From positions 1,674,001 to 1,738,000 of the forward strand of contig NZ_CP048812.1 in NCBI RefSeq assembly GCF_010977575.1: a DNA stretch of 64,000 bases, given 5' to 3'. Positions 26,787 through 35,285 of the stretch are shown here, piece by piece (positions within the stretch are counted from its first letter, which is position 1; each line of letters begins with the position of its first letter). The notes under the pieces were generated by a model. It made no database searches. It was given only the letters and a program-made list of their open reading frames with translations, and was not told the DNA's origin. Both the position numbers and the translations under genes were made by a program. Source of the DNA: Halomonas socia (GTDB lineage: Bacteria > Pseudomonadota > Gammaproteobacteria > Pseudomonadales > Halomonadaceae).

Positions 26787-27782
26787 TCAGTCGTAGCGGT
26801 CCTTCCAGCGCTGGCGGCGGACCTGCTCCTTGAGCACCTCGAGCATATCCACCAGCACCTTCTCGGTCACTGCGTCGCTGTGGCTGTCGACCTTGAGCCA
26901 GGCCTCCAGGCCGCTGTCGGCGACGCGCTCCAGCAATTGCTCGAACTCCGGCGAGCGCAGTCCGTTGGCGGCCTCTTCCACCAGCCGGCAGGCGATATCG
27001 CTCAGGGTGTCGTCCAGTGCCACGCTGAGCTGGCGGCCCATCGGCAGGCGCCGCAGACGCTGGATATCGGGGCTGTTCTCCAGGGTACGGCCGACCAGCG
27101 CGCTGATGTAGCGCATCAGGTCGCCGCGATTGCGCTGGTAGGCGCTGCCGGCCATGTCCTCCAGCCGGCGGGTGATCTCATGGACCAGCGCCTGCTTGCG
27201 CGGCATCACCACCTCTTCGATCACCCGCCCCGACAGCGAATCGCTGGCCTGCACCTGCTGCTGGATATTGCCCAGCAGGCGCAGCGCAATGCGGTCGGAA
27301 AGCTCCTCGAGCAGGATGTCGTAGTACTTGGCGACGAAGGCGTAGAGCTGCCACTGGCGCACATCGATCAGCCCCAGCCGGTGCAGGCGCTGGACCAGCG
27401 AGATCACGCGCAGCACGCGCAGCAGCCGGAAGCCGCCCACCGGGATGCAGCCCAGCACGTCGTACCAATGCACGAAGGGATAGAAGAACCAGCGGTGGTA
27501 GCGGCGCTCGATGATGGCCACTGCCCAGCCGAGCAGCACATCGGCGACAAACACCGCCACGAACATCAGGTCGATGGCGATGAAGTTGGCGTGGATACGC
27601 TGCTCGTAGGCCTGGTGAAGCCCCGGCGCCAGGCCTTCGAAGGCGGCATTCAGCGGCTCGAGCAGAAACAGCCCGTCGGCCAGCAGCAGGCTCAGGTTGG
27701 CGATCACCAGTAGCATGATCAGCACATCCCACGCCAGGTGCAGGCGCTCCAGGGCGGGGCTCAGGGCGTGTCGTGCGGGCAT
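26787..27782 (-). CDS. Voltage-sensor-like membrane protein without visible pore domain
   Basis: A 331-residue protein with four N-terminal hydrophobic segments: about 16-41, 65-91 (with D71 and D81), 98-118 (with D108 in HWYDVLGCIP) and an S4-like segment 119-137, RLLRVLRVISLVQRLHRLG, with Arg at 119, 122 and 125 at three-residue steps. This matches the voltage-sensor half of ion channels. No S5-P-loop-S6 and no K+ or Na+ filter sequence follows; residues 145-331 are hydrophilic and helical. It would be annotated as an ion transporter by similarity, but may be a proton-conducting or purely sensory voltage-sensor protein. AAGGAG precedes the ATG. The gene is convergent with the MocR gene. Confidence 0.8.
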   Translation of the reverse strand: MPARHALSPALERLHLAWDVLIMLLVIANLSLLLADGLFLLEPLNAAFEGLAPGLHQAYEQRIHANFIAIDLMFVAVFVADVLLGWAVAIIERRYHRWFFYPFVHWYDVLGCIPVGGFRLLRVLRVISLVQRLHRLGLIDVRQWQLYAFVAKYYDILLEELSDRIALRLLGNIQQQVQASDSLSGRVIEEVVMPRKQALVHEITRRLEDMAGSAYQRNRGDLMRYISALVGRTLENSPDIQRLRRLPMGRQLSVALDDTLSDIACRLVEEAANGLRSPEFEQLLERVADSGLEAWLKVDSHSDAVTEKVLVDMLEVLKEQVRRQRWKDRYD

Positions 27783-27816
27783 GGCGTCTCCTTCGCCTCG
27801 GGGTCACGCGCGGGCA

Positions 27817-28344
27817 TCAGCCCGGCGTATCGCCCGCCGGTTGGGTTGCATAGTGGTGTGCATGGGTGCGCCGGGCCTCCTCTTCGGCCTGCTTGCGCAG
27901 CTTCTTGCGCAGTGCGGCCTTGTCGAAGCGCAGCTTCTTCAGTGGCGTGTCGAGCCTGAGCGGCGGCACCAGGGCCGGCGTGCCGTCCTCGTCCACCGCG
28001 ACCATGGTCAGGTAGCAGCTGTTGGTATGGCGGATCACCTTGTCGCGGATGTTCTCGGCCACCACCTTGATGCCGATCTCCATCGACGAGCGGCCGACGT
28101 GATTGACCATGGCCAGGAAGGTGACCAGCTCGCCGACATGGATCGGCTGCTTGAACAGCACCTGGTCCACCGACAGCGTCACCACGTAGCTGCCCGAGTA
28201 GCGGCTGGCGCAGGCGTAGGCCACCTCGTCGAGCTTCTTGAGGATCGCCCCGCCGTGCACCTTGCCGCTGAAGTTGGCCATGTCGGGAGTCATCAGCACG
28301 GTCATCGAGAGTTCATGCTGACCGGGGAGGGCGTGTACGTCCAT
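27817..28344 (-). CDS. Acyl-CoA thioesterase, hotdog fold (YciA/BFIT type)
   Basis: A 175-residue hotdog thioesterase: TPDMANFSGKVHGGAILKKLDEVAYACA carries the conserved N-terminal Asn/His/Gly-Gly region and active-site acidic residue, followed by VTLSVDQVLFKQPIHVGELV and MVNHVGRSSMEIGIKV. A basic C-terminal tail (about 145-175) is extra. It hydrolyses acyl-CoAs, chain length unknown. AAGGA lies eight bases before the ATG. It follows the voltage-sensor gene's promoter region on the same strand; the AtoE-type transporter upstream suggests a possible link to fatty acid use but the 93-base gap argues for separate units. Confidence 0.9.
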   Translation of the reverse strand: MDVHALPGQHELSMTVLMTPDMANFSGKVHGGAILKKLDEVAYACASRYSGSYVVTLSVDQVLFKQPIHVGELVTFLAMVNHVGRSSMEIGIKVVAENIRDKVIRHTNSCYLTMVAVDEDGTPALVPPLRLDTPLKKLRFDKAALRKKLRKQAEEEARRTHAHHYATQPAGDTPG

Positions 28345-28437
28345 CGAGGGTGTCCTTGTGAGCGTTGCTTACAGCATAACGCCTTGCTCCCAGCCGGCGA
28401 CAAGGCGTTTCGTTGGCGGTGGAAGGCTGCTGCTGGT

Positions 28438-29748
28438 CTAGAACCAGGTCAGCCCCACTGAGATGATCGCCCCGGTGACGAACAGCTGGATCAGGCAGAA
28501 GCCCATGATGTCCTTGGCCTTGAGGCCGGCGATGGCCAGCACCGGCAGCGCCCAGAACGGCTGTAGCAGGTTGGTCCAGGCATCACCCCAGGCCACCGCC
28601 ATGGCGATCCGCGAGACGTCGGCGCCGAGCGCCTCGGCGGCGGGCAGCATTACCGGTGCCTGCACCGCCCACTGGCCGCCGCCGGAGGGCACGAACAGGT
28701 TGACGATGCCGGCGCTGATGAACGACCAGAACGGCAGCGAGGTCTCGGTGGCAAACGACACCAGTCCCTCAGACATGCTCTGAGCCAGCCCCGACTCGAC
28801 CATGATCGCCATGATGCCGGCGTAGAAGGGAAACTGGATGACGATCCCGGCGCCGCCCTTGATCGCCTCGTGCAGGCAGTCGAGCAGGCGCCGCGGGGTG
28901 CGGTGCAGGACGATGGCCAGGAACAGGAACAGGAAGTTGACGATGTTGAGGTTGAGGCTGCCGCCGCGCAGCAGGAAGTGGTCGGCGAGGAAGATCAGCC
29001 CGGGAATGCCCACCAGCCAGGCCAGCGCCTGGCTGTTCTCGAGCCGCTCGGCGGGGCGCGTGACGCGGCTGCGCGCCGGCGGCGTATCGTCGAGCTGGGC
29101 GGGGTCGATGTACACGCTGTCCTTTTCATCGGGCAGCATCATGCGGTTGACCAGCGGCACGGCGATGAACAGGCAGACCACGATCGCCAAATTGAAGAAG
29201 GCGAAGATGGTGTTGCCGGTACCGACCACGCCGATCTGCTCGACGCTGAAGTGGCCTTCGGTGGCGATGGTCAGCGGGATCGAGCCGGCCAGGCCGCCGT
29301 GCCAGACCACGAACCCCGAGTAGGCGCTGGCGATCAGCAGCCGATAGTCGACGCGGATCTGGCGCGCCAGCTCCTTGGCGAACAGCGCCCCGACCACCAG
29401 CCCGAAGCCCCAGTTGATCCAGCTGGCGGCCAGCGACACCACGGTGACCAGCAGGATCGCACCGCCGGCGTTATTGGCCTTGCCGGCCAGCCGCTCGAGC
29501 AGGCGCTTGACCGGCGGCGAGCTGGCCAGCATGAAGCCGGTCACCAGCACCAGCAGCATCTGCATCGAGAATTCCAGCAGCCCCCAGAAGCCGTCGCCCC
29601 AGAAGCGCATCACTGCCAGTGGCGTCTGGCGCTCCACGGCGACGGCGGCGGTGGCGGCGATCAGGGTCAGCAGCAGCACGAAGATATAGGGGTCGGGCAG
29701 GTAGCGCTCCACCAACCTGACGGCGGGGCGTGACAGGAACTTGAGCAT
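28438..29748 (-). CDS. atoE: Short-chain fatty acid transporter AtoE family
   Basis: A 436-residue polytopic protein of the AtoE/SCFA transporter family. It contains ERYLPDPYIFVLLLTLIAA near the N terminus, INWGFGLVVGALFAKELAR (about 112-130), AYSGFVVWHGGLAGSIPLTI, and FVPSGGGQWAVQAPVMLPAA (about 350-370), all typical of this family. It probably takes up acetoacetate, butyrate or similar acids. No atoDA or thiolase genes are adjacent. It lies on the minus strand between the thioesterase and MATE genes. Confidence 0.93.
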   Translation of the reverse strand: MLKFLSRPAVRLVERYLPDPYIFVLLLTLIAATAAVAVERQTPLAVMRFWGDGFWGLLEFSMQMLLVLVTGFMLASSPPVKRLLERLAGKANNAGGAILLVTVVSLAASWINWGFGLVVGALFAKELARQIRVDYRLLIASAYSGFVVWHGGLAGSIPLTIATEGHFSVEQIGVVGTGNTIFAFFNLAIVVCLFIAVPLVNRMMLPDEKDSVYIDPAQLDDTPPARSRVTRPAERLENSQALAWLVGIPGLIFLADHFLLRGGSLNLNIVNFLFLFLAIVLHRTPRRLLDCLHEAIKGGAGIVIQFPFYAGIMAIMVESGLAQSMSEGLVSFATETSLPFWSFISAGIVNLFVPSGGGQWAVQAPVMLPAAEALGADVSRIAMAVAWGDAWTNLLQPFWALPVLAIAGLKAKDIMGFCLIQLFVTGAIISVGLTWF

Positions 29749-29810
29749 GGCATGATCGCTTTTATTGGTTGGGTAGATCCAAGCTAGCGCATTCAGCCTG
29801 AACTGGCAGC

Positions 29811-31148
29811 TCAGGCCGGGTCAACGCTAGCTCGCCAACGCTGGCGCCGGTAGTGCAGGTAGTAGCCGCCGAGAGTCGCCGAACGCACCAGGGTGAAGGC
29901 CGTGAAAGCCAGCCACAGGCCGTGGTTGCCGAGGCCCTGGGTCAGCCACCATAGCGGCAGGTAAACGGCCAGGCCGATGAAGATGCTGTTGCGCATCTCG
30001 CGGCTGGCGGTGGCGCCGATGAACACGCCGTCGAGCAGGTAGCTCCACACCGCCAGCAGCGGCATGACGATCATCCACGGGAGATATTGGGCAGCGCTGG
30101 CGCGTACCTCGGGAAGGTCGGTGAGCAGCGCGATCAGCGCCTCGCCGCCGAGCAGGAAGGCCAGCGAGGCCGCACCGGCGGCGAATAGCGAGAAACGCGC
30201 CGCGGCGCGCACCGCGGTGCCGAATTCATCCCAGCGGCGGCGCCCCACCGAGCGGCCGACCAGCGCCTCGGCGGCGTGGGCGAAGCCGTCCAGGGCGTAG
30301 GAGGTGAGCATGATGAACTGCAGCAGCACGGCGTTGGCGGCCAGCACGGTGTCGCCCTGGCTGGCGCCCTGGGCGGTAAAGAAGGCCATCGCGAACAGCA
30401 GCCCCAGGGTACGCACGAATAGATGGCCATTGACCTGGAACAGCTCGCGATAGGCGACAAGCTTGAGCAGCCGCTGGCGCAGGAAGCGCCCTTCCAGCAG
30501 GCGCAGCTGGCGCAGCACCAGCCAGCCGCCGAAGGCCAGGGCGGTGTAGTCGGCGATCACCGTGGCCCAGGCCACGCCGTCGCTGGTCATGCCGAGTCCG
30601 ACCACGAACAGCAGGTCGAGCACGATATTGACGCTGTTGGTCAGCACCAGGATGGCCAGCGTCACCCGGGCGTTCTGCTGGCCGAGGAACCAGCCGAGGA
30701 TGGCGTAGTTGGCGAGCACCGCCGGCGCCGAGAGGATGCGGATCTGGGCGTACTCCCGGGCCAGCTCGGTGGCCACCTCGCTGCCGTCGAGCAGCCACAG
30801 GCCGAGCTCGATCAGCGGCGTCGAGAGCACGATCAGCGCCACGCCGATACCGCCTGCCATCAGCAGCGACTGGCCGAGCAGGTTGCGCACCTCGCTGTCG
30901 TTCTCGCGACCCACCGCCTGCGAGGTCAGGCCGGTGGTGCCCATGCGCAGGAAGCCGAAGCCCCAGTAGAGGAAGCTGAACAGCGTCGCGCCGAGGGTCA
31001 CCGCGGCCAGATAGCGCGAGTCGGGCAGGTGGCCGACCACGGCGGTATCCACCAGGCCCAGCAGCGGCACGGTGATATTGGACAGAATGATCGGCCAGGC
31101 CAGCAGCCAGATGCGACGCTCGGCGCTAGTCGTCGAGGGGGAGCTCAT
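29811..31148 (-). CDS. MATE-family efflux transporter (DinF-like)
   Basis: A 445-residue 12-helix multidrug and toxic compound extrusion protein. It starts MSSPSTTSAERRIWLLAWP and has the paired MATE motif PLLGLVDTAVVGHLPDSRY (about 27-45) plus LGATLFSFLYWGFGFLRMGT, which places it in the DinF branch. AAGGACGCCA precedes ATG 31148; an in-frame ATG 21 bases further upstream has no such site. No LexA box is visible upstream, so the DinF name should not imply SOS control here. The gene stands just behind fdx. Confidence 0.9.
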   Translation of the reverse strand: MSSPSTTSAERRIWLLAWPIILSNITVPLLGLVDTAVVGHLPDSRYLAAVTLGATLFSFLYWGFGFLRMGTTGLTSQAVGRENDSEVRNLLGQSLLMAGGIGVALIVLSTPLIELGLWLLDGSEVATELAREYAQIRILSAPAVLANYAILGWFLGQQNARVTLAILVLTNSVNIVLDLLFVVGLGMTSDGVAWATVIADYTALAFGGWLVLRQLRLLEGRFLRQRLLKLVAYRELFQVNGHLFVRTLGLLFAMAFFTAQGASQGDTVLAANAVLLQFIMLTSYALDGFAHAAEALVGRSVGRRRWDEFGTAVRAAARFSLFAAGAASLAFLLGGEALIALLTDLPEVRASAAQYLPWMIVMPLLAVWSYLLDGVFIGATASREMRNSIFIGLAVYLPLWWLTQGLGNHGLWLAFTAFTLVRSATLGGYYLHYRRQRWRASVDPA

Positions 31149-31185
31149 TGGCGTCCTTGCGGCGGTCAAGAGAAGCGTAGCGGCC

Positions 31186-31479
<294 letters not shown>

Positions 31480-31483
31480 TTAC

Positions 31484-32002
<519 letters not shown>

Positions 32003-33910
32003 TCAGTCGTCGAGCGAACCGTAGGGGTTGTCGACATCCAGCGAGACCGGCCGTGCATAGCCGGGGATCTCGATCTGCGTGGCGCTGATGGTCAGCTCCG
32101 GCCCCTCGAGCACGCCCTCGCCGAAACGGTACAGTGCCCGGAAGTGGCCGCGGTCGGCAAGCCGTTCGTAGGTGGCGCTGATCGCCAGGGTCGCCTCGCG
32201 GCGAGTGCGCCAGGCGTCCAGCGCGGCCGCGCCGTGGCGCTTGGTCAGTAGCCGCTCGGTGGCGGCCGGCGACAGCACCAGGCCGGTGGCGTTGTTGCCG
32301 CCGAAGCCCTTGGCATTGATGAAACAGGCGTCGGCGTCGAAGGCCTGGGCCTCGCGGGAGAAGCGCAGCCGCTCGGCGTGAACGTCGGTGGCCACCGCGT
32401 CCAGGGTGGGAATGCCCGGCAGCCAGCCGTGGGCGAAGCTGCCCAGGGCGCTGGCCAGTTGGTCGCCGGCGGCGCTGCCCTGGGAGTGGCCGACGAAGGC
32501 CTTGACCGCGACCACCGGCCAGTCGTCAATGGCGTTGGCCGCGGCGATGCGGTCGAACACATGCGACTCGGTGACCCGGTTCTTGGGCGTGCTGGTGCCG
32601 TGGGCGTGAAGGAAGCTGCGTTCGCGCACCGCCTGCTCGCCGAGCATGGCGTTGGCCAGCGCCACCGCCTTGCCCAGGGTCACGTAGTTGCCGATGCCCG
32701 GCGCCGAGATCGAGCGCTTCCAGCCGTCGGCGTTGACGAACACGCCGGGCACCGCGCCGAGAATCTGGGCGCCGGTCTCCAGCGCCAGGGCGTCGTCCAT
32801 CAGCAATACGAACTGGCTGGCCTCGGCGATGGTGAAGCCGCAGTTGCGGGCGAACGGCCGGCAGGCGCGCTGGTAGTCGGCGTCGGTCAGCAGCGCCAGG
32901 GCGTCGAGGGCCTTGAGGCTGTCGTCGTCGGCCAGCGCGCCCATGGCGCGGAAGCCTTCGATGATCTCGGGGGTGATCGGCGCGTCGGCGGTACCCACCA
33001 TCACCACCCGGCGGCGGCCGCTGGCGATATCGTCGACGCCCAGCCGCAGGTTATAGAGGAAGCTCGCGCAGGCGCCCTGTACCGCACCGGTGGCGCCGAC
33101 GCTGCCCAGCACGTAGGCGTTGAGAAAGTCGGCCGGCATCTGGCCATAGCCCAAGGGCATCTGCTTGGACGTGGCGCGATTGCCGGACACGAAGCTCTTG
33201 AGCAGCCCACCCCAGCCCGGGTCGTCGAGCTGGCCGATGGAGTTGCCTGCGTAGACGGCGATGTCGTCGGGATCCAGGCGGTCGTGCAGGGTCTGCCAGT
33301 CGAGGCCGCTCTGGCCGAGGCAGTCGGAGGCGCCGAAGATGCTCATCGACAGCCCGCGGGGGTGATGCACGCTGCGATAGAAGCGGCTGGGTTCGAAGCC
33401 GCTGGGCAGCTGGCCGGCGGCGCGCACCTGGGCCGGGCGCCGCTCGGGCAGCATCACATCGAGGTTGCCGGCGGGGACGCTGACCTCCAACTGGTGGCGG
33501 TCGATCTCACGCACCTGCCAGGTCTCGGGCAGCGTGTCGGGCAGCTGGCGGCGGCGCACGCGAAAGGTCAGCGGCGCGTCGAGGGCCAACTGGGCCTGGC
33601 GATTGGCCGGGATGCCGTCCTCATTGAAGCGTGGGTCTTCGATGCGCCGGATCAGGGTGTGGTCGAGGACCCGCTGGCGGTAGCGATCGACCAGCGCCGC
33701 GGCGTCCAGCGGCTCGCCGCTGGCATCCTGCCAGGTCTCGTCTTCGCTCGGCTGGGCGAGACGCATCATGGCGGCCAGGCCCAGCAGGGTCTGTTCCTGG
33801 TCGTCCTTGTGCAGGGCAGCAAGCACCGTGCGACGGTAGGCCTGGTGGCCAGAGGTTCTGCCGGCGGCGTTGACCCCGCCCATGCCGACGATCACCGGTA
33901 ACTGTGACAA
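32003..33910 (-). CDS. fabY: Beta-ketoacyl-ACP synthase FabY type
   Basis: A 635-residue ketosynthase, far longer than FabB or FabF because of an N-terminal extension (about 1-190), and equal in size to Pseudomonas FabY, which starts fatty acid synthesis by condensing acetyl-CoA with malonyl-ACP. The Cys-His-His type active site is visible as VQGACASFLYN, HAHGTSTPKNRV and KAFVGHSQGSAAG. The start codon is TTG at 33910 (coding LSQLPVIVGMGGVNAAG, read as Met), supported by GAGGAA six bases upstream; no in-frame ATG fits. If like Pseudomonas FabY, it would replace FabH, which could be checked elsewhere in the genome. Confidence 0.9.
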   Translation of the reverse strand: MSQLPVIVGMGGVNAAGRTSGHQAYRRTVLAALHKDDQEQTLLGLAAMMRLAQPSEDETWQDASGEPLDAAALVDRYRQRVLDHTLIRRIEDPRFNEDGIPANRQAQLALDAPLTFRVRRRQLPDTLPETWQVREIDRHQLEVSVPAGNLDVMLPERRPAQVRAAGQLPSGFEPSRFYRSVHHPRGLSMSIFGASDCLGQSGLDWQTLHDRLDPDDIAVYAGNSIGQLDDPGWGGLLKSFVSGNRATSKQMPLGYGQMPADFLNAYVLGSVGATGAVQGACASFLYNLRLGVDDIASGRRRVVMVGTADAPITPEIIEGFRAMGALADDDSLKALDALALLTDADYQRACRPFARNCGFTIAEASQFVLLMDDALALETGAQILGAVPGVFVNADGWKRSISAPGIGNYVTLGKAVALANAMLGEQAVRERSFLHAHGTSTPKNRVTESHVFDRIAAANAIDDWPVVAVKAFVGHSQGSAAGDQLASALGSFAHGWLPGIPTLDAVATDVHAERLRFSREAQAFDADACFINAKGFGGNNATGLVLSPAATERLLTKRHGAAALDAWRTRREATLAISATYERLADRGHFRALYRFGEGVLEGPELTISATQIEIPGYARPVSLDVDNPYGSLDD

Positions 33911-34041
33911 GCCGCGTTCCTCGTTGTGCTGTGGGTGTCTACGAGTCGTTTTTTATCGAATGGCGCGATGATAGCACCGGGGTCGGCGTGGCGTCATGCC
34001 GCCGCCATGAGCGGGCGCCAGACCGGCGTTAAAACAAATGT

Positions 34042-34134
34042 TTGAAAATGGTGCGCTGCGGCGCTAATATGAAACGGCTGTTTGAGTCATACGAGTTGGT
34101 AGTTGGCGTGTCCTCCGGGATGCGCCGTTTTTTT
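34042..34134 (+). ncRNA. Candidate short RNA: sigma70-like promoter followed by intrinsic terminator, no gene between
   Basis: On the plus strand TTGAAA (34042-34047) and TAATAT (34065-34070) are separated by exactly 17 bases, a near-consensus promoter that would start at about 34077. GGCGTGTCC (34105-34113) pairs over nine positions (two G-U) with GGATGCGCC (34118-34126) around a TCCG loop closed by C-G, and G plus seven T follow (34127-34134). The transcript would be about 58 bases. No plus-strand gene lies upstream, so the terminator is not the end of a known gene. It could be a small RNA, or an attenuated leader of the TrmB-like gene that begins at 34208. Confidence 0.5.
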
Positions 34135-34207
34135 GCACACGGATTGGCCTGTGCGCGGACCGGCAGGCTGCTACCATGGCCGCTGATTTCACCACCTTGC
34201 CGCTGCC

Positions 34208-34912
34208 ATGTCCGTCGAGTCTCGCCGTATCCAGTCCCGTCAGAGCGGGCCCCACGATGATCTGCCGCGCCGCGTGCAGCGTGCCCTCGACCACCCCTGG
34301 CGCAAGCCGATTGCCGAGCACACCCGGGTTGCCTTCGAGGCCGCCCAGGCCTGGTTGAGCGAACAGGGCAAGCCGCTGGTGCTGGATGCCGGCTGTGGCG
34401 TGGGGCTCTCGACCCGGCAGCTTGCGTTGCGTCACCCTGGGCATGCAGTGCTGGGCATCGACCGCAGCGCCGACCGCCTATCGCGGGACCACGGCCCGCT
34501 GCCGGCCAACGCCCGGCTGGTGCGTGCCGACCTGGTTGATTTCTGGCGGCTGGCGCTGGCCGCGGGCTGGCAGCCCGAATACCACTATCTGCTCTACCCC
34601 AACCCCTACCCCAAGTCGGTGCATCTCAAGCTGCGCTGGCAGGGCCACCCGGTACTGCCGCACCTGCTGGCTTTGGGCGGCCAGTTGGAACTGCGCTCGA
34701 ATTGGGCGATCTATGTCGAGGAATTCGGTCAGGCGCTGTATCAGGCCACCGGCGTGACGGCGACGATCGACGCCTTCGACCCCGGTGGCGCCCCCCTCAC
34801 CCCGTTCGAGCGCAAGTACCACGCCAGTGGCCAGACGCTGTGGCGTCTTGCGGCCTCGCTGGCCTGGCGGCCTGACCTGGTCCCGCGGGACATGCCAGGC
34901 GTCGAGCGCTAG
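34208..34912 (+). CDS. TrmB-like SAM-dependent methyltransferase
   Basis: A 234-residue Rossmann methyltransferase. The SAM motif is LVLDAGCGVGLSTRQLA (about 57-73), then HAVLGIDRSADRLSR and NARLVRADLVDFW; the TrmB-like region is LLYPNPYPKSVHLKLRW (about 129-145). True TrmB enzymes, which make m7G46 in tRNA, have PDPWPKxRHxKRR here, so this protein has lost several basic residues and is best seen as a TrmB paralogue with an unknown target. The ribosome site is weak. It is followed by smr and dacB in the same direction. Confidence 0.82.
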   Translation: MSVESRRIQSRQSGPHDDLPRRVQRALDHPWRKPIAEHTRVAFEAAQAWLSEQGKPLVLDAGCGVGLSTRQLALRHPGHAVLGIDRSADRLSRDHGPLPANARLVRADLVDFWRLALAAGWQPEYHYLLYPNPYPKSVHLKLRWQGHPVLPHLLALGGQLELRSNWAIYVEEFGQALYQATGVTATIDAFDPGGAPLTPFERKYHASGQTLWRLAASLAWRPDLVPRDMPGVER

Positions 34913-34941
34913 ACTGGCGTGCCGATTTGCAGGAGCAGGCC

Positions 34942-35271
34942 ATGACATATCTCTTTCTGGCGCTGGCGATCATCGCCGAAGTGATCGCCACCAGTGCCCT
35001 CAAGGCATCCAACGAGTTCACCCGGCTGTGGCCCAGCGTGCTGGTGGTGGTGGGCTATGCCACGGCGTTCTATATGTTGACGCTGGTACTGCGCACCCTG
35101 CCGGTGGGCATCGCCTATGCCTTCTGGGCCGGGCTCGGCATCGTGCTGGTGACGCTGATCGGTATCGTGCTGTATGGCGAAGTGCCCGACGTACCGGCGC
35201 TGCTGGGCCTGGCCATGATCGTCGGCGGGGTGGTAGTGATCCAGGTGTTTTCCAAGGTTTCGGCCCACTGA
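34942..35271 (+). CDS. Small multidrug resistance (EmrE-like) transporter
   Basis: A 109-residue, four-helix SMR protein. The essential membrane Glu is in LALAIIAEVIATSALK (Glu 13 counting from MTYLF), followed by FTRLWPS and VGIAYAFWAGLGIVLVTLIG with the conserved Trp. It exports quaternary cations in exchange for protons, or betaine/choline-type osmolytes as some SMR members do; the latter would suit a halophile but is speculation. AGGAG precedes ATG 34942; an upstream in-frame ATG lacks it. Fourteen bases to dacB suggest cotranscription. Confidence 0.93.
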   Translation: MTYLFLALAIIAEVIATSALKASNEFTRLWPSVLVVVGYATAFYMLTLVLRTLPVGIAYAFWAGLGIVLVTLIGIVLYGEVPDVPALLGLAMIVGGVVVIQVFSKVSAH

Positions 35272-35285
35272 TTCAGGAGTCGCGC

